In this document: positions 8,996-16,909 of the stretch, piece by piece
Position numbering within the stretch: position 1 is the first letter of the stretch
Layout: the number at the start of each line of letters is the position of its first letter
Assembly: GCA_905372155.1 (NCBI GenBank)
Contig: CAJPNZ010000002.1
Location: 1-64,000 of the forward strand
DNA length: 64,000 bases
Direction: 5' to 3'
Source: Propionibacteriaceae bacterium
Lineage (GTDB): Bacteria; Actinomycetota; Actinomycetes; Propionibacteriales; Propionibacteriaceae
Made by a program: the position numbers and the translations under genes
The notes under the pieces: generated by a model
Databases searched by the model: none
What the model was told of the DNA's origin: nothing
What the model saw: the letters and a program-made list of their open reading frames with translations, nothing else

Positions 8996-10016
8996 GTGGT
9001 GGAGCGCCCAGCTCGTCGATCGAGACGGTCGCATCCGTGGTGAGCTGCCCGACATTCGAGGCGGCCAGCTGGAGTGGAACATCAGCTCCGCGGTGCGAAC
9101 CGGCGGTTCTGTCGAGTTCGCCGAGCCGCCATCCACGGGCATCGACTGGGTGACGACACGGGTGCGGATCCTGCATCACGACGGCGCCGAAACCCGACCC
9201 ATGGGCGTATACCGCGCCAGCTGGCCGAACCGGAAGCTGCGCGACGGCCACACCTCGTCCACCCTCAAACTCGAGGATCCCACGTCCCGGCTGCGCTCCC
9301 AGCTGGGCTACTGGACCCAGTACGAGGCCGGCATCGTCGTCACCGACAGGGTCGCCATGACCCTCCGCCAGCTAGGCGAATCACAACTGGCACTCACCCC
9401 GTCCCCGCAAACCCTCCGGACTCCACTCACGTGGGACCCGGATAAAACTTGGGGAACGCTGTACTCGGAGCTGCTCGACGCCATCGGCTATGGCGGCATC
9501 TGGTGCGACGCCAACGGCTGGTGGCGTGCCGCACCCTACGTCGCCCCGATGGAGCGCCCCCTGGTCGCAACCTACGGCGGGGACCCTGCCGACTACCGCT
9601 GCCGCACCACCTACGAGGACGAGGCCGACTGGACGGACGTCCCCAACCGGGTGTTGCTCTACACCCGGGCCACGTCGGACGCGCCAGCGCTGACCTCGGA
9701 GGTGTGGATCACCGACCCTGCCAATCCATGGCACCCCGACCGTGTAGGTCCACACACCCGCTGCGAGGCCGTCGAAGCAACCTCGCAAGAGGTGCTCGAC
9801 AGCAAGGCCAGGCGGTTGCTGGCCGAGGGGCAGGAACGGTCCCGCTATGTGACATGGACCCACCCCGTCGACGACACCGCCCTGGGCGACCGGGTCAGGA
9901 TCCGTCGCCTCGGCCTCGATGTCGCCATCGCGAGCCGAAAGATCGCGTTCGGCGTCGGCGCGGTGTGCGAAACCCGCGGACGCCACATCTACACGGGAGG
10001 ACAGCTATGGCAGTAA
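8988..10016 (+). CDS. Minor tail protein, probable tail hub
   Basis: A 342-aa protein starting VAEWWSAQLVDRDG. GTG codons at 8979, 8982 and 8988 are all possible; 8988 is chosen as the simplest reading that overlaps the preceding stop. The mixed beta content, with two gp27-like hub segments (VRILHHDGAE, WCDANGWWRAAPY, GDRVRIRRLGLD), and the position between the fibronectin-like tail protein and the receptor-binding candidate suggest the ring at the tail tip. It overlaps the next gene by 10 bases. No catalytic motif is seen. Confidence 0.65.
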   Translation: MAEWWSAQLVDRDGRIRGELPDIRGGQLEWNISSAVRTGGSVEFAEPPSTGIDWVTTRVRILHHDGAETRPMGVYRASWPNRKLRDGHTSSTLKLEDPTSRLRSQLGYWTQYEAGIVVTDRVAMTLRQLGESQLALTPSPQTLRTPLTWDPDKTWGTLYSELLDAIGYGGIWCDANGWWRAAPYVAPMERPLVATYGGDPADYRCRTTYEDEADWTDVPNRVLLYTRATSDAPALTSEVWITDPANPWHPDRVGPHTRCEAVEATSQEVLDSKARRLLAEGQERSRYVTWTHPVDDTALGDRVRIRRLGLDVAIASRKIAFGVGAVCETRGRHIYTGGQLWQ

Positions 10017-10570
10017 CCACCCCCCTGGACCTGCTTATCCAGGCTGCCACGCGCGGAGAAGTGCCCCTCAGAATCATCACTGGCCGCTGGGACGGGCGTC
10101 GACTGCACCCCTCCGGGGCCGGCAGCGCCGCTCTAGAGGCCGAGAACGCTGCCGGGAGTCTTGCCGAAGGCAGCTTCGTCTACGCCCTGCACGATGGCAA
10201 ACGGGTCGTGATCATCGGGCCCGCGCGGGAAACCCCTCTGTCTGCCAGCGGCGGAAACTCCGATGGCCGCTGGCGACGCGAGCCCGACGGAACGCAAATC
10301 TGCTGGCAAAGAGTGTCGACCACCTGTGCTGGCACAGCCGCCTACGGAGGGTTGTGGCTGGATAAATGGGAGTGGAAATTCCCCGTGCCGTTCCTCAACC
10401 CGCCCGTAGTAATCCCGGGCCGCTACCAGCTGGGATCCGGAAAATCGTGGCCAACCTCGCCAGATGACGCCACCACGGATCACGTCTACCTGTGCGGCCT
10501 GGACGTAGCAGACAGACCTCGAGGCTTCCCCCTCCATATCACCGCATGCGCCATCGGGCTCTGGCGCTAG
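10007..10570 (+). CDS. Tail fibre / receptor-binding protein with gp53-like C-terminus
   Basis: A 187-aa protein with start ATG 10007 and GGGAGG 7-12 bases upstream. The C-terminal half carries the pattern of the gp53-like tail-fibre tip domain: DGRWRREPDGTQICW, then an aromatic strand (WEWKFPVPFLNPP), a variable middle, and a closing CAIGLW. That fold recognises host surface receptors in other phages. It is the last structural gene before the lysis cassette, the usual place for the host-range determinant. The short N-terminus presumably docks to the hub protein upstream. Confidence 0.6.
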   Translation: MAVTTPLDLLIQAATRGEVPLRIITGRWDGRRLHPSGAGSAALEAENAAGSLAEGSFVYALHDGKRVVIIGPARETPLSASGGNSDGRWRREPDGTQICWQRVSTTCAGTAAYGGLWLDKWEWKFPVPFLNPPVVIPGRYQLGSGKSWPTSPDDATTDHVYLCGLDVADRPRGFPLHITACAIGLWR

Positions 10571-10594
10571 CTGCCCATCCCAGAAAGGAGAAGC

Positions 10595-11443
10595 ATGACC
10601 GACATCGCAGATCTCACCCTCGACCCGAACTGGGACCCGGGCTGCCCCACCTGCCGCGACACCATCTCCGGTATCAGCGCTCTGGCGATGCTGCCGGAGG
10701 GCCGCAGCTGGACTCTCGCCCCCGCCCTGGCTGCCCTACGCGACGAGGTAAACCGCCGCTGGCCCAATCGGGATCGCAGCTACGACGGCACCATCGGCGA
10801 CCTCGCACACCAGGCGCAGTCCAAGTCCGAACACAACCCGGACGTCAAGGGCGTCGTGCGCGCCATCGACATCACCGCCCGCGGAATCGACGTCGACGCC
10901 CTGCTCAACGCCGCCATCGGGGACCCGAGGGTGCATTACGTCATCTATCGCGGGCGCATCTGTAGCCGCACCTACGGCTGGACGTGGCACCGCTCCTCCG
11001 GGCACGAGCACCACGTGCACATCAGTCTGCGCAACCACACGTCGGAATCGGCGCCGTGGGACGTGATCGATCGGGCGGCGGAGGACACCGCCCGCTGGTT
11101 CAAATCGAAAGGAGAAGCGGATATGCCGCTCAATCAGGAAGACTTCAACGGCATCGCCCGCACCGTGGACCGCAACGTCCTCGGCGCGTCGGCTGGCAGC
11201 TATGGGAGCTTTTTCGACATGCAGCGCATCACTGCGGACAATGTCCGAAAGCTGGTGGAGCGAACCAACCCGGTGCGCCGAGGCGCCCCCGAGGGCAACG
11301 TCGAGATCCCTCAGGAAATCGCCGACTCCAAGACTCTGGGCATCCAGAACAAGGCCAAGCTCGCCGAGGTAGAGACCAAGGTCGACAAACTCGCCGCCGG
11401 CGTGGAGGCGCTGCTGAAGCACGCGGGGGTCGCGGCAGAGTGA
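10595..11443 (+). CDS. Endolysin, M15-type peptidase
   Basis: A 282-aa protein starting ATG 10595 behind AGAAAGGAG. Zinc ligands of the M15/LD-carboxypeptidase fold are readable: SEHN with His80, the RAIDIT segment with Asp92, and HEHHVHIS with His139/His142. The enzyme should cut peptide stems or crosslinks of peptidoglycan at lysis. Residues about 175-282 form a separate helical, charged region (KAKLAEVETKVDKLAAGV) that may be a wall-binding or oligomerisation part. It starts a lysis cassette with the coiled-coil protein and holin downstream; the stop overlaps the next GTG start. Confidence 0.85.
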   Translation: MTDIADLTLDPNWDPGCPTCRDTISGISALAMLPEGRSWTLAPALAALRDEVNRRWPNRDRSYDGTIGDLAHQAQSKSEHNPDVKGVVRAIDITARGIDVDALLNAAIGDPRVHYVIYRGRICSRTYGWTWHRSSGHEHHVHISLRNHTSESAPWDVIDRAAEDTARWFKSKGEADMPLNQEDFNGIARTVDRNVLGASAGSYGSFFDMQRITADNVRKLVERTNPVRRGAPEGNVEIPQEIADSKTLGIQNKAKLAEVETKVDKLAAGVEALLKHAGVAAE

Positions 11444-11877
11444 TCCCCTTGGAGGGCCCCGCCCTCCCTCCGTGGGAGGTGTGGGGTCCACTCCTGACCG
11501 GAGCGGCCGCCTTTCTCGCTGCCCTGGCGGCAATCGCGCCAGTAATCAAGGAACTACGCCCCAACCACGGGTCGAGCATGCGGGACGCCGTGAACAAGAC
11601 CCTCGCCAAAGTCGAGACTCTCGGCGAGCAGGTTGGCGACATGGCCATCCGTGTCGACCAGAACAGCACCGAACTGGCGGCGGTCCGCGACGACGTCGCG
11701 GATGTCCGCGCCGCAGTCAAGCGCCACGACCGGGAGCTCGGCCGCGCCAACGACCTGGCGGCCGGCGCAGCCGCCAGGGCAACACAGGCTGAGCGACGCT
11801 ACGACGAACAGCTGTCCGACCACTCAGTCCGTATCCACCGCCTAGAAACTGAGCCCCGAAAGGAAAACCCATCATGA
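11440..11877 (+). CDS. Phage membrane/coiled-coil protein of the lysis cassette
   Basis: 145 aa, GTG start at 11440 overlapping the endolysin stop by 4 bases. One hydrophobic helix (residues about 15-32, GAAAFLAALAAIAPVI) is followed by a long charged helix with heptad character (VETLGEQVGDMAIRV, RDDVADVRAAVKRHDREL). This matches the short membrane-anchored coiled-coil proteins (DUF2746-like) found beside endolysins in actinophages. It may act as a second holin, a spanin-like factor or an anti-holin; the sequence does not decide. Confidence 0.65.
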   Translation: MIPLEGPALPPWEVWGPLLTGAAAFLAALAAIAPVIKELRPNHGSSMRDAVNKTLAKVETLGEQVGDMAIRVDQNSTELAAVRDDVADVRAAVKRHDRELGRANDLAAGAAARATQAERRYDEQLSDHSVRIHRLETEPRKENPS

Positions 11878-12056
11878 TCATCACCAACCCCGCCGTCCGC
11901 AAGTGGATCTACGGCATCGCCACCGCCGCCTTGGCCGTCCTTGGCGTCTACGGCATCGTCACCGGCGAGCAGATCACCGCCTGGTCTGGCCTCGCCATGG
12001 CCGTCACCGGCCTGGCCGCAGTCAACACCCCCGCCAGCGAGAAGCAGGAGGGCTGA
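11874..12056 (+). CDS. Holin
   Basis: 60 aa, ATG at 11874 overlapping the preceding stop by 4 bases. Two hydrophobic helices (about residues 13-28, ATAALAVLGVYGIV, and 36-51, WSGLAMAVTGLAAV) separated by a short turn, with a charged C-terminus (ASEKQEG), fit small class II holins that release the endolysin. Its place directly after the endolysin pair supports the call. Confidence 0.8.
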   Translation: MIITNPAVRKWIYGIATAALAVLGVYGIVTGEQITAWSGLAMAVTGLAAVNTPASEKQEG

Positions 12057-12057
12057 C

Positions 12058-12405
12058 GTGGCGGACATCCTGCCCGCCGACCTGGCAAAGCGCACCTCGG
12101 CCGAGCTCCTCGAGGCGTGCGGCCAACTCCAAGAGGCCTACGCGATCGCTCTGGAGCGGGAGGCCAAGGAGCGGGAGACAGCTGCGGCCCGGCTCCGCCG
12201 CGAGGCGGAGAAGCTCGCCACCCTCCTCGGCCCGGAGAATCCGCCCTCCGGGAACCTCCAGTCTCTGCGGGAAGCGTGCAAGCTGCCCCCGCAGGACCTG
12301 GTCGAGAAGCAGGCCGAGGTCACGGAGCTGGTGCTGCGATCGCTGTGCGCCGTCGCCGCGGTGGCGCACAGCGTCGTCCTGATTGGCGTCGAGCAGGCCC
12401 GCTAG
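12058..12405 (+). CDS. Phage protein of unknown function
   Basis: 115 aa, GTG at 12058, one base after the holin stop. The first half is a charged helix (LEREAKERETAAARLRREAEKL); the end is more hydrophobic (LRSLCAVAAVAHSVVLIGVEQAR). No family is recognised. It is the last gene before the module's terminator, so it probably belongs to the same late transcript. Confidence 0.6.
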   Translation: MADILPADLAKRTSAELLEACGQLQEAYAIALEREAKERETAAARLRREAEKLATLLGPENPPSGNLQSLREACKLPPQDLVEKQAEVTELVLRSLCAVAAVAHSVVLIGVEQAR

Positions 12406-12526
12406 CCGAGTATGCTGAGGATTTGTGATGGGCTCCTATGCCGGCCCTGGACCCGGTCGTGGAGTAGCGGCAGGTACGGGTGACGACCTACCCCTGCGCG
12501 TCCAGCACCACACCGCCAGCACACTG

Positions 12527-12560
12527 AAGACCCCCACCCGACTGGGTGGGGGTCTTTTCG
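12527..12560 (+). terminator. Terminator closing the phage late operon
   Basis: A 13-bp perfect stem (AAGACCCCCACCC with its complement) has a GACT loop and ends in TTTTCG. It lies about 120 bases after the last phage gene and stops late transcription before it would run antisense into rnpB. Confidence 0.85.
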
Positions 12561-12576
12561 CGTTTCCCGGGGCTCT

Positions 12577-12637
12577 CTTCGGGGCCCCTCGGGGCCTCCC
12601 GAACTCAGAAACTCCCCTTCGGGGCCTCTCGGGGCCT
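12577..12637. repeat. Two near-identical 21-bp GC-rich direct repeats
   Basis: CTTCGGGGCCCCTCGGGGCCT (12577-12597) recurs as CTTCGGGGCCTCTCGGGGCCT (12617-12637), one mismatch, spaced 40 bases apart. They sit in the roughly 340-base gap between the last phage gene and rnpB. Besides the terminator, I see no gene in this gap. A role in site-specific recombination or as a protein-binding site is possible but unproven. Confidence 0.6.
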
Positions 12638-12744
12638 GACTTTCAGCACCATCCGGCATCATCGGACATCATCCGACGCCATAGCGTTTTCCCTTGCCAG
12701 AGTGCATTTCAGTGCCTGGCAGGGCTCTTCGCCGAGCCTTTCGG

Positions 12745-13117
12745 GGACGAGCCGGCCTGTAAGCCGGATTTTGTCCAACGGTGACCATCCATCTGAGGCC
12801 CGCCGTTGCCGGCGGGCTCCTGCAACCTACCCGGAAACCTCGCGCGAGCAGCGCTCAGACGGTTTCCGCGGCCAGCGGACTGGCCTTCTTGGTCTTGCTC
12901 CGGGTGGGGTTTACCGAGCTGCGCCGGTCACCCGGCGCACTGGTGGTCTCTTACACCACCGTTTCACCCTTACCCGGCCATGGGGCCGGGCGGTCTGTTC
13001 TCTGTGGCACTGTCCCGCGGGTCACCCCGGGTGGGTGTTACCCACCACCCTGCTCTGCGGAGTCCGGACTTTCCTCAGCCCGGTTACCCGGGCCGCGATC
13101 ACCCGGCCGACTCGTCC
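12745..13117 (-). ncRNA. rnpB: RNase P RNA (bacterial type A)
   Basis: The catalytic RNA of RNase P, which matures tRNA 5' ends. On the minus strand the 5' GGACGAGTCGGCC pairs with the 3' GGCCGGCTCGTCC to form a 13-bp P1 helix with one G-U pair. The conserved GAGGAAAGTCCGGAC segment (P4 region) follows near the 5' end, and the near-universal ACAAAATCCGGCTTACAGG is at the 3' end. The length of about 373 nt fits the high-GC Gram-positive group. The ends are set by the P1 pairing and could move by a few bases. Its 3' end faces the phage tail module. Confidence 0.96.
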
Positions 13118-13125
13118 GGGCAGCA

Positions 13126-13155
13126 AGTCTAGCTCCCCCGACGGCCTCAAACAGC
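13126..13155 (-). promoter_or_regulatory. Probable rnpB promoter (-10 element)
   Basis: On the minus strand TAGACT (13131-13126) lies 8 bases before the first base of the P1 helix, a correct distance for a -10 box. No good -35 box is visible 17 bases further up (CTGTTT at best). The site lies in the 29-base gap after the RNB gene, so rnpB may be driven from here, by read-through, or both. Confidence 0.45.
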
Positions 13156-14589
13156 ATGGGAGAACACCGTCCTGCCCTCGCTGAGATCCACCTCGTCCAG
13201 CCGCACCCGAACCGCCCGGCCGGGTTCACGGCCCTCCGCGGGCAGTTTCGCCTCCACCGCCGGATCGGCGATCTGGAAGGTTCCCATCCCGGACCTCGGA
13301 TTGACATCGATGAGGACCGCGTCGAAGACCTCACCCACCCGCGTCTGGAGGACCAGCGCCTCCGCCAGGTCCACCACCGCGTGTTCCCAGGCCCGGGCTC
13401 GCCGATTGCTGGCCGCCATCAATCCCGGCAGCCTGGTGAGGTTCTCACGCACCCACCCGGGAACCGGTTCCCCCTGCCCGATGCTCACGCAGATTTCTGA
13501 CGCGAAGCGATCCACCAGCCGCCGCAGGGGTGCGGTGACGTGGCTGTAGCGGGCCGCCAGGGCGGAGTGTCCCAGGTCGTCGCCAGGCAGTGAGCCGTCG
13601 AAACTCCGGTAACCGGCGCCCCGAAACAGCGAGGTGCAACGGGCGAGCACCGCGAGTTCCGCGGGTTCCCCCGGTTCCAGCCCCCGGACGAAATCCGGGT
13701 ACGACTGCGCAACGGGCCAGTCGACCCCCAGCACCCCGGCGCTGATGCGGAGGCGATCGACCGCCTCGGGAGCGGCGGCCGGCAGGGTTCGCAGGATCCC
13801 GACCGCTGCACCCACCATGAGCTCGGCTGCGGCCATACCGGTCAGGAGCGAGATCTGGGCGTTGTGTCTCTCCACCGGGAGCGGGGAACGAAACCTCGTC
13901 AGCCAGGTTCCGTTCCCCGCGACGATCTCCTGTCCGGGCAGGTTGAGGGAGACGCCCCCGCGTTCAGCCTCGAGGCGTTGCCGCAGTTCACCGACGACGG
14001 GCAGCAGTGCGACGCTCGGGTGCGCCCGGCCCGCGTTCACATCCGCCTGGACCTCCTCGTAGGAGAGCTTCGCATGCGAACGAACCAGGGCCCGCTCGAC
14101 GCCCACCCCCGTGGGCACCCCGTCGGCGTCCAGGTCGTGGGTCCACAACACCGCCGGGCGGGGCCTGCCGTCGGCCAGCAACGATCCGATTTCTTCTGAG
14201 AAGGAATCGGGATACAGCGGCACCTTGGCCCCGGGCGCATACAACGTCTCCCCGCGTCGCCTCGCCTCGGCCTCCAGGGCGGATCCCGGTCCCACCCACG
14301 CCGCGACATCCACAATGGCGTAATGAACCCGGTATCCCGACCCGCTCCGTTCGATCCGGACGGCCTGGTCCAGGTCCTTCGAGGACGCGGGATCAACCGT
14401 GACGAGCTCCACGGCTGTCCGGTCGGCGTGCCTCGGGAAACTAGGAGGGTCTTTCTGGAGGTTTTCCGCCTCGGCGAGCACGTCACCGGGGAAGCCGATC
14501 GGTACCCCCAGTCTGCTGCGAAGCAGCTCGAGTCCTTCAACGACAGCGCGGGGAATTTCCGGGGAGACCTTGAGTTCACCGCGTGGCAT
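13147..14589 (-). CDS. RNB-domain 3'-5' exoribonuclease (RNase II/R family)
   Basis: A 480-aa RNA-degrading enzyme. The catalytic block VDPASSKDLDQAV (about residues 66-78) supplies the metal-binding aspartates in the RNB pattern; YAIVDVAAWV, ARYSHVTAPLRRLVDR and RHNAQISLLTGMAA are further RNB motifs. The protein is shorter than RNase R (about 700-800 aa) because it lacks N-terminal cold-shock domains and has only a small C-terminal beta domain, as in many actinobacterial members. ATG 14589 is preferred over the adjacent TTG since it overlaps the upstream stop as TGATG. It is coupled to the zinc-ribbon gene upstream and followed after 29 bases by rnpB, grouping two RNA-processing functions. 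Confidence 0.88.
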   Translation of the reverse strand: MPRGELKVSPEIPRAVVEGLELLRSRLGVPIGFPGDVLAEAENLQKDPPSFPRHADRTAVELVTVDPASSKDLDQAVRIERSGSGYRVHYAIVDVAAWVGPGSALEAEARRRGETLYAPGAKVPLYPDSFSEEIGSLLADGRPRPAVLWTHDLDADGVPTGVGVERALVRSHAKLSYEEVQADVNAGRAHPSVALLPVVGELRQRLEAERGGVSLNLPGQEIVAGNGTWLTRFRSPLPVERHNAQISLLTGMAAAELMVGAAVGILRTLPAAAPEAVDRLRISAGVLGVDWPVAQSYPDFVRGLEPGEPAELAVLARCTSLFRGAGYRSFDGSLPGDDLGHSALAARYSHVTAPLRRLVDRFASEICVSIGQGEPVPGWVRENLTRLPGLMAASNRRARAWEHAVVDLAEALVLQTRVGEVFDAVLIDVNPRSGMGTFQIADPAVEAKLPAEGREPGRAVRVRLDEVDLSEGRTVFSHAV

Positions 14590-15329
14590 CAAAGTCCCGA
14601 ATCAGCCGTCCGCACGAGAATCCGGTCGCACTCGACGCATCTGAGCACCTCATTCTGCGGGGCCTTGCGGTAAGCGTCGAGATCCGAGACGGTGAGTTCC
14701 AGCTGACATCCGCTGCACCGACCGCGATGCAGTTTGGCTGCCCCAAGGCCGCTGTGTGCGCGGATCTTCTCGTAGAGGGCAAGCAGCGGGGCAGGAACCT
14801 TCTCGGCCTCAGAGGCCCGACTGGAGGCGATGGCCTTGGCCTCCGTGCTCAATTTGCCGACCTCAGCGTCACGAACAGCGACCTCGGCACGCAACGTCTC
14901 CTCGACGTCCTTCTTCCCAGTGGCCAGTTCATCGCGTTCCGCTGTGGCCTCCTCGAGCTGCTCCATCAGATCGAGTTCAGCATCCTCCAGCTCGGTTATC
15001 CGCCGCTTGATGCGCTCCACCTCCTCCATGAGCCCGCGCAACACCTTCGGGTCCGTAACAGACCCGTCCTCAACCCGTCTGCTCTCCCTGTCCAACCGGG
15101 TTCTCACCGGAACCAGATCGGATTCCGCCCGGCGAACCGAAAGCTCCAGATCCCCCACCCGGGTGGTAACGGCCACCAGGTCGTCGGTGACGGCCTGTCG
15201 ATTCTTCATCAGTTCAGCGATGCGGGCGTGCTGCGGCAGCTTCTTGGCGGTGTGCTGCAAACGCCCGATCTCGGAGTCGAGTTCAGCAAGGGTGAGCAGG
15301 CGTTGCTGGTCAGCGGGGTCTGCGAGCAT
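14589..15329 (-). CDS. Coiled-coil protein with C4 zinc ribbon
   Basis: 246 aa. Residues about 1-190 are a long helical hairpin rich in Glu, Arg and Leu. The C-terminal 55 residues carry a four-cysteine ribbon, CSGC and, 25 residues later, CVEC, with an intervening ELTVSDLDAY. This is the CT398/zf-RING_7 (old DUF164) type, proposed to bind nucleic acid or to act in secretion/flagellar contexts in other bacteria. Here the one-base overlap with an exoribonuclease gene suggests a linked role in RNA metabolism, which is inference. Confidence 0.85.
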   Translation of the reverse strand: MLADPADQQRLLTLAELDSEIGRLQHTAKKLPQHARIAELMKNRQAVTDDLVAVTTRVGDLELSVRRAESDLVPVRTRLDRESRRVEDGSVTDPKVLRGLMEEVERIKRRITELEDAELDLMEQLEEATAERDELATGKKDVEETLRAEVAVRDAEVGKLSTEAKAIASSRASEAEKVPAPLLALYEKIRAHSGLGAAKLHRGRCSGCQLELTVSDLDAYRKAPQNEVLRCVECDRILVRTADSGL

Positions 15330-15386
15330 GAGTTTCCTCCCAACGTTCTGGGACGCAAATCTACCGGGGATCTAGACTCTTGACCC

Positions 15387-16844
15387 ATGAGTACGGAGCA
15401 GGTAGGCAGCCACGAGGCGAAAGATCGCGCAGACAACCGGAAGTCCCCCTACTCGGAGGCCTTCAAGAAGTTCATCGTCTCGGGGTGGGCGCCCTACTCG
15501 GAAGTTCCGCCCGAGCGACTAGCAGCCGCCGACTGGATTCCCGCCCGCTGGGCATCCCTGCGCGAAGCCTTCCCCGGCGCGACCCTCGTGATCCCTGCCG
15601 GGCCGTACAAGGTACGCTCCAACGACTGCGACTACCGGTTCCGTCCCCACTCCACCTTTGCCTGGGTGACGGGGCTGGGTGAGGACCGGGAACCCGATGC
15701 GGTCGCCGTGGTCTCCCCTGACGATGTCCTCCTGTACTTCCGGCCCCGCTGTCCCAGGACGGATGAGGAGTTCTACGCCTCCAGCCGCTACGGGGAGATG
15801 TGGGTCGGCCAGCGCGACTCGCTGGAGGAAATGGCCGCCCGGGTCGGTTTCCCCTGCCGGGATCTGCACCAGCTGAGGGACGAGCTTTCCGGGATCGTCG
15901 GACTGCGGGTGGTACGCGAGGCCGATCCGGAGATCACCTCCATGGTCGACGAACTGCGTGGCGGCCAGGCGCAGGACGCGGACGCCGAACTGTTCCGCAC
16001 GCTCTCCGAACTGCGCCTGGTCAAGGACAATTTCGAGATCGACGAGTTGCGCCGCGCCTGCGATGCCACCCGGGTGGGTTTCGAGGCGGTTGCCCGCGAG
16101 CTCCCGAACGCCGTGGCAGGCGGCCGCGGCGAACGCTGGGTGGAGGGAGTCTTCGGCCTGCACGCCCGCCACTTGGGCAACAACGTCGGCTACGACACCA
16201 TCTCCGCGGGCGGTGATCACGCCAACACCCTCCATTGGATCCGCAACGACGGCGACATCCTGAACGGCGACCTGCTGCTGCTGGACGCCGGGGTCGAGGT
16301 CAAGTCGCTTTACACGGCGGACGTGACCCGCACGCTGCCGGTCAACGGCCACTACACCGACGCGCAGCGCCGCGTCTACGAGGTGGTCCTGGCTGCCCAG
16401 GAGGCCGGTATCGCGGCCTGCCGGGCGGGCAACGGTTTCCTGGATCCACACCGCGCCGCCATCCGGGTGATCGCCGAGTTCCTGGCGGAGATCGGTGTGC
16501 TGCCCTGCTCGGTCGAGGAAACCCTCGCCGACGACGGTGGTTATCACCGGCGTTGGATGGTACACGGCACGTCGCACCACCTGGGTCTGGATGTCCACGA
16601 CTGCGCCGCCGCCCGTCGGGAGAAGTACCGCGACGCCGAACTGTTGCCGGGCATGGTGATCACGGTGGAACCGGGTCTCTACTTCAAGTCGACCGATCTT
16701 CTCGTGCCCGAGGAATACCGAGGCATCGGGGTGCGCATCGAGGACGACATCCTCATCACCGAGGGCGATCCCGAAAACCTGTCGGCCTCGCTGCCCCGCG
16801 CGAGCAGGGACGTGGAGGCTTGGCTGGCACGGCTGAAGAATTGA
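15387..16844 (+). CDS. pepP: Xaa-Pro aminopeptidase (aminopeptidase P family)
   Basis: A 485-aa cytoplasmic metallopeptidase that removes N-terminal residues before proline. An N-terminal creatinase-like domain (to about residue 210) precedes a pita-bread M24 domain. The five metal ligands are all readable: LLLLDAG and TADVTRT (two Asp), HGTSHHLGLDVHD (His), ITVEPGLY (Glu) and GVRIEDD (Glu). Start ATG 15387 is divergent from the zinc-ribbon gene with a 57-base gap that must hold both promoters. It is monocistronic: a terminator follows at once. Confidence 0.93.
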   Translation: MSTEQVGSHEAKDRADNRKSPYSEAFKKFIVSGWAPYSEVPPERLAAADWIPARWASLREAFPGATLVIPAGPYKVRSNDCDYRFRPHSTFAWVTGLGEDREPDAVAVVSPDDVLLYFRPRCPRTDEEFYASSRYGEMWVGQRDSLEEMAARVGFPCRDLHQLRDELSGIVGLRVVREADPEITSMVDELRGGQAQDADAELFRTLSELRLVKDNFEIDELRRACDATRVGFEAVARELPNAVAGGRGERWVEGVFGLHARHLGNNVGYDTISAGGDHANTLHWIRNDGDILNGDLLLLDAGVEVKSLYTADVTRTLPVNGHYTDAQRRVYEVVLAAQEAGIAACRAGNGFLDPHRAAIRVIAEFLAEIGVLPCSVEETLADDGGYHRRWMVHGTSHHLGLDVHDCAAARREKYRDAELLPGMVITVEPGLYFKSTDLLVPEEYRGIGVRIEDDILITEGDPENLSASLPRASRDVEAWLARLKN

Positions 16845-16849
16845 TTGCC

Positions 16850-16887
16850 CGCCTCGGTGGGAATTACCCCATCGAGGCGAGCCTTTC
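16850..16887. terminator. Terminator between convergent pepP and hydrolase genes
   Basis: A 12-bp stem (CGCCTCGGTGGG against CCCATCGAGGCG, one G-U pair) has a short AATTAC loop and is followed by GCCTTTCT. It sits 5 bases after the pepP stop and before the convergent hydrolase gene, so it can serve both strands. Confidence 0.7.
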
Positions 16888-16909
16888 TCACGTTCGGATC
16901 CGTGTCTCG

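Noticed and set aside
12577..12637. Direct repeats as a CRISPR array
   Set aside because: Only two copies, GC-rich, with one short spacer and no cas genes.
12425..13500. Open frames across the terminator, repeats and rnpB
   Set aside because: They cover a structural RNA gene and a terminator and have no protein-like features.
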